64,000 nucleotides of DNA from Cyclobacteriaceae bacterium (GTDB lineage: Bacteria > Bacteroidota > Bacteroidia > Cytophagales > Cyclobacteriaceae). A program made the position numbers and the translations under genes. The notes under the pieces are model-generated. The model saw nothing but the letters and a program-made list of their open reading frames with translations, ran no database searches and was not told where the DNA came from. The stretch is from NCBI GenBank assembly GCA_028284125.1, contig JANQSI010000017.1, forward strand, positions 62,001-126,000, written 5' to 3'. Every line of letters begins with the position of its first letter. The stretch's first letter is position 1. Shown here one piece after another: positions 1 to 8,704 of the stretch.

Positions 1-1
1 A

Positions 2-1483
2 TCAATAAGTTTTGATGGTTCAGAATTTGGCTATCCGATCGAAAATTTGATGAATGTAAATCCCGGTGAGTATTGGGTACAAGCACTTTTACATACCTAT
101 GAAACCTTTGAATTATCAACTGGTCACACAGTGAAACTACCAATGGATAATGGTGAAGGTCAACAATGGAATCGATCGCCTGGAAATCTCTACAGCACAC
201 CGGTAAAGGTCGAGATCAACCCGAAAGGCAATACAAGTATTTCCATTGTGATGGATCAGGAAATTCCACCCATTGAACCACCAGAGGATACCGAATGGAT
301 CAAACATATTAAAATGAAAAGTGATTTGCTTAGTGAATTCTGGGGTCGAGATATGTACTTAGGAGCTCATGTGTTGTTGCCGAAAGGTTTTGATGATCAT
401 CCAGAGGCAAAATATCCATTGATGATTTTTCATGGACACTTTCCATATGACTTTGGCGGCTTCAGAACTACTCCACCAGATCCAAACATGGAGCCGGACT
501 ATTCCTCTCGTTTTAATTTGAAAGGCTATAATATCATTCAGCAGCAGGAAGCTTATGATCAATACCAGCAATGGATAAGTGACGATTTTCCAAGATTCTT
601 GATCATTGAAATCCAACACCCCACTCCTTATTACGATGATTCTTATGCAGTTAATTCTGCGAGCCAAGGTCCTTGGGGAGATGCAATCACCTATGAGCTT
701 ATTCCTTATATCGAAAAGATGTTTAGAGGCCAAGGCGAACCATGGTCAAGATTTCTTTATGGTGGCTCAACTGGTGGATGGGAAGCACTTGCCGTTCAGG
801 TCTTGTATCCGAACGACTACAATGGTTGCTTTGCTGCTTGCCCGGACCCAATTGATTTCCGAGCTTATTGCCAGACAAACATCTATGAACATGAAAACGC
901 CTATTACTACGAAGGTCCAAACAGAAAAGACCTGGTACCTGGACGCCGAGATTACTTAGGAAAAGTCTCTGCCTCGCTTCGAGACATGAATTATAAAGAA
1001 CTAGCTCTTGGTGATAAATCACGATCCGGTCAGCAATGGGATATCTGGGAAGCCACGTACTCTCCTCAAGGTCCGGATGGTTATCCGGTTCGATTGTGGG
1101 ACAAGTACACCGGCGATATAAACCAGGAGGTGGCGAAATACTGGCAAGAAAACTATGATCTTAGGTACATTTTAGAGCGAGATTGGTCTACGCTCGGTGA
1201 AAAGCTGGAAGGCAAAATCAACATTTACTGTGGGGACATGGACAATTACTACCTCAACAATGCTGTATACCTGATGGAAGAATTTCTTGAAAATACTACT
1301 AACCCTTACTACGGTGGTGAAGTAGATTATGGTGATCGGGCAGAGCATTGTTGGAATGGCGACCAAGAAAATCCAAACCATATTTCCCGGTTGCGATACA
1401 ATACCATGTACGTTGATAAAATCATGAAACGTATCCAGGAGAGTGCCCCAAGAGGGGCTGATCTCACAAGCTGGAGGTATTAA
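2..1483 (+). CDS. Alpha/beta-hydrolase esterase (PF00756-like), 5' end missing
   Basis: The frame is open from base 2, so the gene begins outside the window; the first in-frame ATG (base 50) is not a credible start. About 493 codons are visible. The visible start is a beta-rich N-terminal part, followed by an alpha/beta-hydrolase domain resembling the esterase D family. The nucleophile elbow is GGSTGG with the serine codon at base 767. Plausible partners are the Asp in CGDMD (base 1235) and the His in AEHCW (base 1346), which gives the expected Ser-Asp-His order. It probably hydrolyses an ester of a secreted or periplasmic substrate, but the substrate cannot be told. The downstream gene is convergent. 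Family assignment is fairly safe and specificity is unknown. Confidence 0.8.
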   Translation, partial: SISFDGSEFGYPIENLMNVNPGEYWVQALLHTYETFELSTGHTVKLPMDNGEGQQWNRSPGNLYSTPVKVEINPKGNTSISIVMDQEIPPIEPPEDTEWIKHIKMKSDLLSEFWGRDMYLGAHVLLPKGFDDHPEAKYPLMIFHGHFPYDFGGFRTTPPDPNMEPDYSSRFNLKGYNIIQQQEAYDQYQQWISDDFPRFLIIEIQHPTPYYDDSYAVNSASQGPWGDAITYELIPYIEKMFRGQGEPWSRFLYGGSTGGWEALAVQVLYPNDYNGCFAACPDPIDFRAYCQTNIYEHENAYYYEGPNRKDLVPGRRDYLGKVSASLRDMNYKELALGDKSRSGQQWDIWEATYSPQGPDGYPVRLWDKYTGDINQEVAKYWQENYDLRYILERDWSTLGEKLEGKINIYCGDMDNYYLNNAVYLMEEFLENTTNPYYGGEVDYGDRAEHCWNGDQENPNHISRLRYNTMYVDKIMKRIQESAPRGADLTSWRY

Positions 1484-1535
1484 TTTAATGGCAACAAGTA
1501 ATATGGCTTGGAATATGAACCATGGATACAATCCA

Positions 1536-2669
1536 TTATAGTATGAAAAGCTTCTTAATTATCTTATCTCGCATTTTGTAATAGGTCTTCGCATATTCTC
1601 GAGACGCAGATCTTAATCCTGAATTGCAAAATATTCCTATAGTAAGGTCTTTGTGTGGTAAATAGTATAGATCTGTTCTCATACCAATTCCGCTTCCTGA
1701 ATGGCCAATGATGAGTTTATAAGGAAAGCCCTTATCTGCTTCAAGTCCCAGGCCGTAATCCGGATTTTTTTCATTGTTCCAAGTCATCATTTCCTTCATG
1801 ATTTCCTTGTTTAATATCTCTCCCTTCATTAGATCTTCCAAAAAATTTGCTGCCTCCTCGATTGGAGCGTAAATTCCATCATCTCCACTGTACCAATTGG
1901 TCGTTTCAACGGTTTGGCTGGTCAAGTTTTCAGTAATAGCATCCTTATTCAGATCCCCATAATGGTTGATCATTTTTGGAGGGGTTTGTTTGTAATATGT
2001 ATTGCTATAGTTATTTGCATTGATGATTTTATCCCTCAAATAATCTTCATGGCATCCGGATAAGACCTTGTCCATAATCATTGTAAGAAGCAAGTAATTC
2101 GTACTGCTATAGTGATACTCGGTTCCTGGTTCATTCAAAGATTCCTTGCCATAAAAATATTTTCTAAGCGCATCCATATGGCTCATGGTGTCAAGGGATA
2201 AATTTCCATCCAGATACAGCTTGTTCAGGGCAGGATCAGTGTTATAATTGGCAAAACCCGAGGTATGCCCAAGAAGATGTCTCACTGTGACCTCATCAGC
2301 ATTCGGTACATTGTCAATTATCTCTCGATCCAAATAGTTACTAATCTTATCATCTAACCCAAGCCGTCCTTCTTCTACAAGCTTAAGTACAGCAACTGCT
2401 GCATAGGTTTTTCCAATGCTTGCAATTCCAAACACGTCATCCTTTTTCAAAGGGGTTTTCTCTTCCAGGTTTGAATACCCGGACACCCCAATCCACTTTC
2501 CATACTTGGGACCTTTGATGTAGACCGCAACCCCAACAAGGTTATCACTGGTTGCAGCATCTATATACTTCTGGATCTTTTTCAACTTCCCGTGTTCTGG
2601 CTGAGCACTTAAGTTGTAAAATGTTGTCACTACTAAAAGACTGATCAATATGATCTTCAGATTTTTCAT
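1536..2669 (-). CDS. Serine hydrolase, class C beta-lactamase fold
   Basis: This 377-residue protein has a Sec signal peptide ending at SAQ (about residue 23). The penicillin-binding fold motifs are visible: SIGK at 84-87 (nucleophile Ser84, Lys87), YSS at 187-189 in the place of YxN, and HSG at 322-324 in the place of KTG. It is probably a periplasmic or surface D-amino-acid esterase or peptidase rather than a true beta-lactamase; the family includes DD-peptidases and esterases. The Asn usually found as third residue of YxN is Ser here. It lies 90 bases downstream of the LytTR-family gene on the same strand and may be cotranscribed with it. Confidence 0.88.
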   Translation of the reverse strand: MKNLKIILISLLVVTTFYNLSAQPEHGKLKKIQKYIDAATSDNLVGVAVYIKGPKYGKWIGVSGYSNLEEKTPLKKDDVFGIASIGKTYAAVAVLKLVEEGRLGLDDKISNYLDREIIDNVPNADEVTVRHLLGHTSGFANYNTDPALNKLYLDGNLSLDTMSHMDALRKYFYGKESLNEPGTEYHYSSTNYLLLTMIMDKVLSGCHEDYLRDKIINANNYSNTYYKQTPPKMINHYGDLNKDAITENLTSQTVETTNWYSGDDGIYAPIEEAANFLEDLMKGEILNKEIMKEMMTWNNEKNPDYGLGLEADKGFPYKLIIGHSGSGIGMRTDLYYLPHKDLTIGIFCNSGLRSASREYAKTYYKMRDKIIKKLFIL

Positions 2670-2759
2670 AATTTCAAATTTTGGTTTGAAACAAAAGACG
2701 AGTAACGCCTACAAGGAATTATGAAAATCTGCTTAAAAAGGGGTTTACCGCTACTTTTT

Positions 2760-3587
2760 TTAGGTTGAACCGCTATTGAACCACTTACGAAAGGATGATG
2801 CTTTTTGTCTGCTCACCATCAATTCTTCATTCTCGTGTGTGGTAAGGAGTACTTTACCAAAGGTCGATGAGGAAACAGATTTTATCATATCTCTGTGAAT
2901 AATCACATTTCTGCCAACCACAAAAAACAAATTCTCAGGAAGGAGAGCAGCTAATTCACCTAGTGTTCCTGAAAATATTCCTGAACCTTCTTCTACAGTC
3001 GAGACTCTGATAATCCCAAAAGAACTCTTAGCAACACGAATGTCCTGAGCAACAACAATGAACTTGCTTTTCCCTTTTTGAAGTTCAATACGTTTTGTTT
3101 CCTGGCTAATAGTGGACTTAAGTTCATCCAACTGTTTAACCGAGTCTTGCAAGTCAATTTCGGTTGTTCTCCAACTTTTATAAAATGACACTGTCCATTT
3201 CAAAGTTGTCAATACAAGTGACAAAGCAAACGTCACAACATTGATTACAACCATTTCATTGAATGGATAGAAGCCATCCCCGTTTAAATACAAATAAATG
3301 TTTCCAACTACATTGAGTACGATAACCAATGTTAATGTCAAGTAAAAAAGATGATAAAGGAAACGGTTTTTGAAATCTTTGGTCCAGCTAAATCGCTTTT
3401 CAAGTTTATGATCGATCAAACGATTCAATTCTGTAATCGGAAGACAAAAAACCCAAGCCATCACAAATTCCATCCAAATGATATCCGGGTCTTCCGGCTT
3501 GAAAACATAGTTGATCACAACATTAGCCAAGGAACCAAGAACGATCGGCTCCATAAGCCTCCAAAAAATCATCTTTAGGAATTTCAT
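2760..3587 (-). CDS. Membrane-anchored LytTR-domain transcriptional regulator
   Basis: The 275-residue protein begins with about four hydrophobic segments (roughly residues 15-30, 40-60, 75-105 and 112-135). A short charged linker of coiled-coil character follows, then a C-terminal LytTR DNA-binding domain (about 175-270) with the typical GRNVIIHRDMI and LTTHENEELMVSR-type strands. LytTR domains bind direct repeats upstream of target genes. There is no receiver domain, so the signal is probably sensed in the membrane. The start lies 96 bases from the divergent LA_2272-like gene at 3684, and the serine hydrolase gene follows on the same strand; both are possible targets. Confidence 0.85.
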   Translation of the reverse strand: MKFLKMIFWRLMEPIVLGSLANVVINYVFKPEDPDIIWMEFVMAWVFCLPITELNRLIDHKLEKRFSWTKDFKNRFLYHLFYLTLTLVIVLNVVGNIYLYLNGDGFYPFNEMVVINVVTFALSLVLTTLKWTVSFYKSWRTTEIDLQDSVKQLDELKSTISQETKRIELQKGKSKFIVVAQDIRVAKSSFGIIRVSTVEEGSGIFSGTLGELAALLPENLFFVVGRNVIIHRDMIKSVSSSTFGKVLLTTHENEELMVSRQKASSFRKWFNSGST

Positions 3588-3683
3588 GTAACGTGAATTC
3601 TCTTTCGAAATCTACAATAAAAAGTTTTCCTGAATGCAACCTGTAACGAAATGGTGGCATCTCTTTTAAAAACCAAAACCAAA

Positions 3684-4733
3684 ATGAAAAAGCTAATAAT
3701 AATCCTACTTGTATTTCCTATCTGCACATTTGCAGGTGGAGAAGGCGACGGAATTGGTTTCCCAGCCAAAAAATGGTTCATCGGATTCGGTAACTCTCCA
3801 ATCTTTACTGGACTAAGATTCAATTTCAAAGACCGTGATGTTGAAAAAATCAATGGAATATCATTTACCATGTGGCAACCTAAAAATGGTGATGGTGATG
3901 GCACAGTTAATGGAGTAAGTTTAGGAGTTCCACTAGCGGGAGGAACTGCTGAAAGAAACGGTTTAAACTTAGGACTTGCTGGAGTTAGTGCCAATGAAAA
4001 CCTGAACGGTATTAACATTGGAGGATTTGGTGCTGGAGCAGGTAACAACTCTAATGGTGTGAATATTGGCGGAATAGGAGTAGGAAGTGGCAACAACCTT
4101 AATGGCCTTAACCTTGCAGGAATAGGCTTGGGATCGGGAGATGATGTGACCGGAATAAATTTTGCAGGAATTGGTGTCGGAGCTGGTGGTGATTTGAAAG
4201 GGCTAAGCTTCGCAGGAATTGGTGCCGGAGCTGGAGATGATGTTGAAGGTATCAATATTGCACTTGTTGGAATGGGTGCCGGTGACGATATGACCGGAGT
4301 TAACTTTGGTGGAGTTGGAATGGGAGCTGGAGGAAAACTGAAAGGAATCAACATAGGTGGTGTTGGTGTCGGAGCTGGTGAAGAAGTGATGGGTTTAAAT
4401 ATTGCAGTTGTTGGTGTGGGAGCTCCGGAGGTAAAAGGTATCAGTGTTGCTGGTGTAGTTGGTGGAGACAAAGTGACCGGAATAGCTATCGCTCCAGCGA
4501 TGCTAAAAATTGGTGACAAGAACACGGATGAAGATGATGAAACCGAACTTAAAGGAGTTGCTATTTCAGCATTCAATCACATCAGGGGCGAAAACAATGG
4601 TGTATCCATCGGGATATTCAATATTGCAAGGGGTGGAAAAGGATTTCAGCTTGGATTATTGAATCATAACCCGAATAATCCTAAAGGACTTAGATGGCTG
4701 CCCTTCTTCAATGCTAATTTCAACAAAAAATAA
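3684..4733 (+). CDS. Glycine-rich LA_2272-like surface repeat protein
   Basis: The 349-residue protein has a signal peptide (MKKLIIILLVFPICTFAGG). The frame is open back to 3651, but the ATG at 3684 places the signal peptide at the N-terminus and is preferred. Residues from about 65 to 265 are around ten imperfect repeats of about 21 residues of the type NGxNIGGIGVGAGxxL, giving a regular pattern expected of a beta-solenoid or beta-barrel wall. The C-terminus (GLLNHNP, LPFFNANF) resembles endings of Bacteroidota LA_2272 family proteins. It is probably in the outer membrane or on the surface; its function is unknown. A perfect hairpin terminator follows at 4759. Two further repeat proteins of this general kind occur at 53-59 kb. 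Confidence 0.78.
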   Translation: MKKLIIILLVFPICTFAGGEGDGIGFPAKKWFIGFGNSPIFTGLRFNFKDRDVEKINGISFTMWQPKNGDGDGTVNGVSLGVPLAGGTAERNGLNLGLAGVSANENLNGINIGGFGAGAGNNSNGVNIGGIGVGSGNNLNGLNLAGIGLGSGDDVTGINFAGIGVGAGGDLKGLSFAGIGAGAGDDVEGINIALVGMGAGDDMTGVNFGGVGMGAGGKLKGINIGGVGVGAGEEVMGLNIAVVGVGAPEVKGISVAGVVGGDKVTGIAIAPAMLKIGDKNTDEDDETELKGVAISAFNHIRGENNGVSIGIFNIARGGKGFQLGLLNHNPNNPKGLRWLPFFNANFNKK

Positions 4734-4751
4734 TTCTCGACTTATCAACTC

Positions 4752-4782
4752 AAAAAAAGGACGGCAATTGCCGTCCTTTTTT
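4752..4782. terminator. Bidirectional intrinsic terminator
   Basis: A perfect 18-base palindrome (4759-4776, arms GGACGGCAA/TTGCCGTCC) is flanked by an A run on the left and a T run on the right. It sits between two converging genes and can terminate both. Confidence 0.9.
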
Positions 4783-4801
4783 ATCTAGTACATTTTTTCT
4801 C

Positions 4802-7414
4802 TTACTCTTCACGCAATCCCAAAACCGGATTGGCATTCGCTGGTGCGATGACCGCACTAGTTATGGTTATCAGCGAAAGAACGACAATAAAGATTCCACT
4901 AATACCAATCGTTAAAGCTGACACATCGATATAATATTTATAAATAAGCCCTAGAACGGTATCTGAAACTAAATAGCCCAAAACCGTTCCAACTACAAGA
5001 GCAATCAGTAGAACGATAACAAAAGACCGATTGATTGCATAAAGAAGTTCCTTAAGTGAGGCACCTAGTACCTTCCGTACACTTATCTCTTTATTCCGTT
5101 TGGCCACATTGAGCTTAGCCAACGAGAAAATTCCTACAATACTTAAAAACCCACCAAGAATGGCCATTGCCACGAAAATCTTCTGCATGTTACGCGTATC
5201 TCTACCTGCCTGTCCTAGTGCCAGTTCTTCTTGAAGCTCGCCATCGTAAGGCTTGTCAATGTGTTTCTTCCAGATCGTCCTTAGTTTTTCATCCACACCT
5301 TCAATATCACCTGAATTTACCTTCACTACCAGATGTCTGAGATTCTCGTCTTGTGTTAATCCAAAAACAGATGGCTGCAGTTCAGAATCTTCATATACAT
5401 CGTCTATAATATCCGAAACAATGCCAACGATTTGCTTCCGATGCTCTCCTACTCCGATCAACTTTCCAATTGGCTCCTCGCCCTTGAAATACCTGTCAAC
5501 GAAGGATTCATTTACCAAAATAGATTCTTGTTGATCCGCTTCACTACCATTAATAAAACTCCGTCCAGCAATAACTGCAACCTCCATAAACTCTAGGTAG
5601 TCAGCTCCAACAGAGTAATACCTTACCTCTGCGCTCAATGTATCAATCTCTAAAACTCTTGTCGAACTGAATCGTCCGAATCCTCCTACGTGACTCAAAG
5701 TGCCAGCGGTAGTTACCCCAGGAATCTGATCCACCTCCTGTTTGATGATATCATAGTATTCATTGCCACCAAGATTAAGATCAATCACATTATCGTCTCG
5801 ATAACCTAAATCCAATTCTTTTAAGAAGTCAGAATTTTGAGAAAATGTAATCCCAGCCGCCAGAACTGCGATTGAGAAACTGTATTGAGAAACGGACAAA
5901 AACCGATTAAGCCAATTCACTCCTTTCAGTTTTACAGCCTTCCTCATAATAGTGACCGGCTGGAACTTCCATGCATACATTGCTGGCAAAAGTCCGGCAA
6001 CAAAGGTTGTGAAAATCAAGAATCCCAACACAAAAAGAATGATACCAGTAAGATCCGCATCTTGCAAAACAAAACTTGCACTGAATAGCCCAAGGATCAT
6101 GTCAGAAGTGGTGTTTGCCGTTAATAGCGCAACGACAAAAGCCAGCGCACTTATGATTCCCATTTCAAACAAAAACTGGATTAAAATCTGTCTGCTTCCA
6201 GAACCCAACGTTTTTCTAATTCCTATTTCCTTCAACCGCTTGGCAATCATGGCCATGGATGTATTGGCGAGGTTGAAACAAGCTGTCAAAAAAATCATCG
6301 CAATCAACACCGTGAAAATGATGTAAACGGATGGCTGAAGACGAGACGTTATATATGATCTGTAAAGTGTCTCGCTGGACACCAAAGGTGAGAGAAATGG
6401 TACCAATTCAAAACTAGTGATCTTCCGTGCCTCATGACCTTCATTTTGCTGAGGTATATAAGCACTAATCTCTTTTGTTATTTGTTCTAATCTGTTCGAA
6501 TTGGCTTGGATGTAAATGCCTTCATATCGTCTGTTGGACCAATCGTTTGGATCCATTTCATACGCTTGCAGGTATTCCTTTTGATTTATGAGAATGGCAA
6601 AATTGAAACTTGCATTCAACGGAATTTTTTCGAACACTCCACCTATTGTTACATCGACCTTTCTATCTCCACTGAAGTAAATCGTTATTGTCTCACCCAG
6701 AGCCACCTCATTCCCATAATATTTCTTTGCAATTGATTCATTCAAAAAAACCACTGGTTGCTCACCAAACACTTCCATTGATCCATACCGCAAGGGAATT
6801 TCGAACATCTCCAACAAATCTGTAGAAGCAATACCTATATATTCAGAGAAAAATTCATTCCCAACTTTGACATCTGCGTTTCTTCCGAAATAGCTGCTAA
6901 CAGCATCTATTCCAGCAATATCATTTCTAAGTTTACTTTCTAATGCAATTGGTGCCGATTCATTTCTCCTTTTCGCCCCATTTTCGAAGGTCATAGCATG
7001 CAATCGATACGTATTTTCGGTATCCTTATAGAAGGAGTCGAATTCTATGTTATAGGCGTAAATGAGGTAGAGAAAAACACACATACTTAGTGCTAGACCA
7101 AGACCGGTGATATTGATCAATACTGACCATTTATTTTTCCAAGAGTGCCTTAAGGCGAGCTTAAAATATGATTTGAATAGAGTTAACATAATTGAATTAT
7201 TTTGAGTTTTAGTCCTTGCATAAGATTTGTAACATCGGAAAACATTCCACCAGAAAAAGAATCTAGCTTTCCAAATAGGCTCTCCTTTGTTAATCCGTTT
7301 TGAAAAAAATTCTTCGAGATCACCTTCAAGTTCTTCTATACGATCCGGTCTGCAGTACCATCTGAAAAACCGAATGGCCAATTGTGGCGGTCGATATGTT
7401 TGAACCGAAGACAT
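4802..7414 (-). CDS. FtsX/MacB-type ABC transporter permease with PadR-linked prefix domain
   Basis: The 870-residue protein starts with a cytoplasmic prefix (about 1-75, WYCRPDRIEELEGDLEEFF) of the 'permease prefix domain 2' type, which is usually found with PadR regulators. There follow two MacB_PCD/FtsX units. The first transmembrane helix is near residue 95, with a periplasmic domain and three helices near 365-490. The second helix set begins near residue 510 and ends with three helices near 745-865. RxIGIRKTLG-type and ISVRKVLGA motifs face the ATPase. No ATPase gene is adjacent, so a partner elsewhere is needed. The likely role is export or mechanotransmission of an envelope compound or peptide. 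The gene begins 3 bases after the PadR gene and forms an operon with it. Confidence 0.9.
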   Translation of the reverse strand: MSSVQTYRPPQLAIRFFRWYCRPDRIEELEGDLEEFFSKRINKGEPIWKARFFFWWNVFRCYKSYARTKTQNNSIMLTLFKSYFKLALRHSWKNKWSVLINITGLGLALSMCVFLYLIYAYNIEFDSFYKDTENTYRLHAMTFENGAKRRNESAPIALESKLRNDIAGIDAVSSYFGRNADVKVGNEFFSEYIGIASTDLLEMFEIPLRYGSMEVFGEQPVVFLNESIAKKYYGNEVALGETITIYFSGDRKVDVTIGGVFEKIPLNASFNFAILINQKEYLQAYEMDPNDWSNRRYEGIYIQANSNRLEQITKEISAYIPQQNEGHEARKITSFELVPFLSPLVSSETLYRSYITSRLQPSVYIIFTVLIAMIFLTACFNLANTSMAMIAKRLKEIGIRKTLGSGSRQILIQFLFEMGIISALAFVVALLTANTTSDMILGLFSASFVLQDADLTGIILFVLGFLIFTTFVAGLLPAMYAWKFQPVTIMRKAVKLKGVNWLNRFLSVSQYSFSIAVLAAGITFSQNSDFLKELDLGYRDDNVIDLNLGGNEYYDIIKQEVDQIPGVTTAGTLSHVGGFGRFSSTRVLEIDTLSAEVRYYSVGADYLEFMEVAVIAGRSFINGSEADQQESILVNESFVDRYFKGEEPIGKLIGVGEHRKQIVGIVSDIIDDVYEDSELQPSVFGLTQDENLRHLVVKVNSGDIEGVDEKLRTIWKKHIDKPYDGELQEELALGQAGRDTRNMQKIFVAMAILGGFLSIVGIFSLAKLNVAKRNKEISVRKVLGASLKELLYAINRSFVIVLLIALVVGTVLGYLVSDTVLGLIYKYYIDVSALTIGISGIFIVVLSLITITSAVIAPANANPVLGLREE

Positions 7415-7417
7415 TGA

Positions 7418-7756
7418 TTATCCTTCTTTCCAGGTAAGTGCTTGCTTTGGGATCTGATATCTGAGTTGTTCTCGTAAAGTAGCCAGTTCATCAAGCGCTC
7501 GACTAGCATAAGGCGTCAGGTAAAACAAACGTTTCCGCTTCCCTCCCCTTTCAGCTGTCGATTCACTCATTTTTGATTCTAAAAAGCCTTTTTCCTCAAG
7601 TCGATAAAGAACAGTATGAATCGCACTCACATTGATCTTCTTTCCCGTTTGCTTTTCATACTCATCCACAATATTGACAGAATAGGCATTTTCATACAGC
7701 ACTCCAACAAGCAATAGCACCAATTCTTCGAAGTTCCCTAGTTTGATGTTTTCCAT
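7418..7756 (-). CDS. PadR family transcriptional regulator
   Basis: The 112-residue protein has the size and pattern of a compact PadR winged-helix regulator: an N-terminal helix, YxVNIVDEYEKQTG, ISAIHTVLYRLEEKGFL recognition helix and a KRLFYLTPYASRAL wing. It is the first gene of a two-gene operon with the FtsX-type permease, 3 bases apart. PadR proteins of this kind usually repress their own operon and respond to a ligand. The sequence just upstream of the start has an inverted repeat that recurs 42 bases away and is a candidate operator. Confidence 0.92.
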   Translation of the reverse strand: MENIKLGNFEELVLLLVGVLYENAYSVNIVDEYEKQTGKKINVSAIHTVLYRLEEKGFLESKMSESTAERGGKRKRLFYLTPYASRALDELATLREQLRYQIPKQALTWKEG

Positions 7757-7759
7757 TTA

Positions 7760-7818
7760 TTACACTATTGTAAGTATTATACTGGACGAATATAGATAAT
7801 GTTTCACTATTGTAAGTA
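7760..7818. promoter_or_regulatory. Candidate PadR operator pair
   Basis: An inverted repeat TTACA-ctat-TGTAA (7760-7773) lies 3 bases upstream of the padR-like start. Its core CACTATTGTAAGTA (7763-7776) recurs exactly at 7805-7818, 42 bases away, or four helical turns on the same face. A TATAAT-like element lies between them on the minus strand. The arrangement suits autorepression and could also affect the divergent DUF3179 gene. Binding by PadR is inferred. Confidence 0.55.
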
Positions 7819-7873
7819 AAATAGATGCAGCCATTAAAAAGCATGAATTTTGATATCTTACCCCATTCAAAAA

Positions 7874-8686
7874 ATGGAACCGATGAAAAGCATCTTTTAC
7901 CTCTTTATTGTCTTTATATTCATTGCTTGTCAACCTTCTCAACAAAAGGAGGAGCAAGCTGGAGAAACGGTGACACAAAAAAAACAACGTCCTGTCTCGG
8001 TTGAGAATGGGAAAATCTTCACAGTTGGAGATAGAAAAATGATGTACGGTGGAGAGGACAGTCTTTCACATTTCGACATTACGAATAGCGAATTAAAAGA
8101 TGAGCAATTTCACTATGGGATTGGTCGTGAAGCATTCCCTGCACTACTTGAACCAGCATTCACGTCCGTTCAGGAGGCAGATACACGATGGCACGACACC
8201 ACTCGATTTCTTGTAGCGTACGCCGGAGAAGAAGTCAAAGCTTACTCAGTACCTGATCTTACCAGACATGAAGTAGTCAATGACATGCTTAACGGTAAAC
8301 CTATTATGGCCGCCTACTGTATTCTTGCCAATCTTGGTGCTATTTACGAACGAACGTACGGAGACACTGAATTGACTTTCGCTTTGACTGGCTACACCTA
8401 TTACGATGATGAAGTCTGGGACGGTTTGGATGGTTTTGTGTTCTGGGATCGTGAGACAGAGAGTATGTGGTGGCCATTGATCGGACGAGCGGTATCTGGT
8501 TCACTCAAAGGAGTTGCTCTCCTCGAGATGGATAAAACCAATTGGGAAGATACAGATTGGAAAACAGTAAAAGAAAAATATCCCAATGCCCAAGTGCTTA
8601 TCAGCGGCCAGGATTTTGAACGACCTACAGAATGGGAAAAACTGAATGACGTCAGCGATATTGTCTCAAATTACTCAGTCAATTAG
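7874..8686 (+). CDS. DUF3179 domain lipoprotein
   Basis: The protein is about 270 residues long. The ATG codons at 7874 and 7883 both give a signal sequence ending in a lipobox (FIFIAC), so it is probably a lipoprotein. The frame is open upstream to a TTG at 7850 that would add a poor N-terminus. The body (REAFPALLEPAFTSVQEAD, FLVAYAGEEVKAYSVPDLTRHEVVND, FWDRETESMWWPLIGRAVSG) matches the DUF3179 family, whose function is unknown. It is divergent from the PadR operon and is followed after 18 bases by an alpha/beta hydrolase gene, so the two may be cotranscribed. Confidence 0.85.
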   Translation: MEPMKSIFYLFIVFIFIACQPSQQKEEQAGETVTQKKQRPVSVENGKIFTVGDRKMMYGGEDSLSHFDITNSELKDEQFHYGIGREAFPALLEPAFTSVQEADTRWHDTTRFLVAYAGEEVKAYSVPDLTRHEVVNDMLNGKPIMAAYCILANLGAIYERTYGDTELTFALTGYTYYDDEVWDGLDGFVFWDRETESMWWPLIGRAVSGSLKGVALLEMDKTNWEDTDWKTVKEKYPNAQVLISGQDFERPTEWEKLNDVSDIVSNYSVN

Positions 8687-8704
8687 AAAAGTGGATTTAC
8701 ATAA

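Noticed and set aside
3584-4576. Proline/serine-rich 330-residue reading frame on the minus strand
   Set aside because: It is the antisense of the glycine-rich repeats; GGN/GGA codons read as proline and serine. It has no start or signal and no match to any known pattern.
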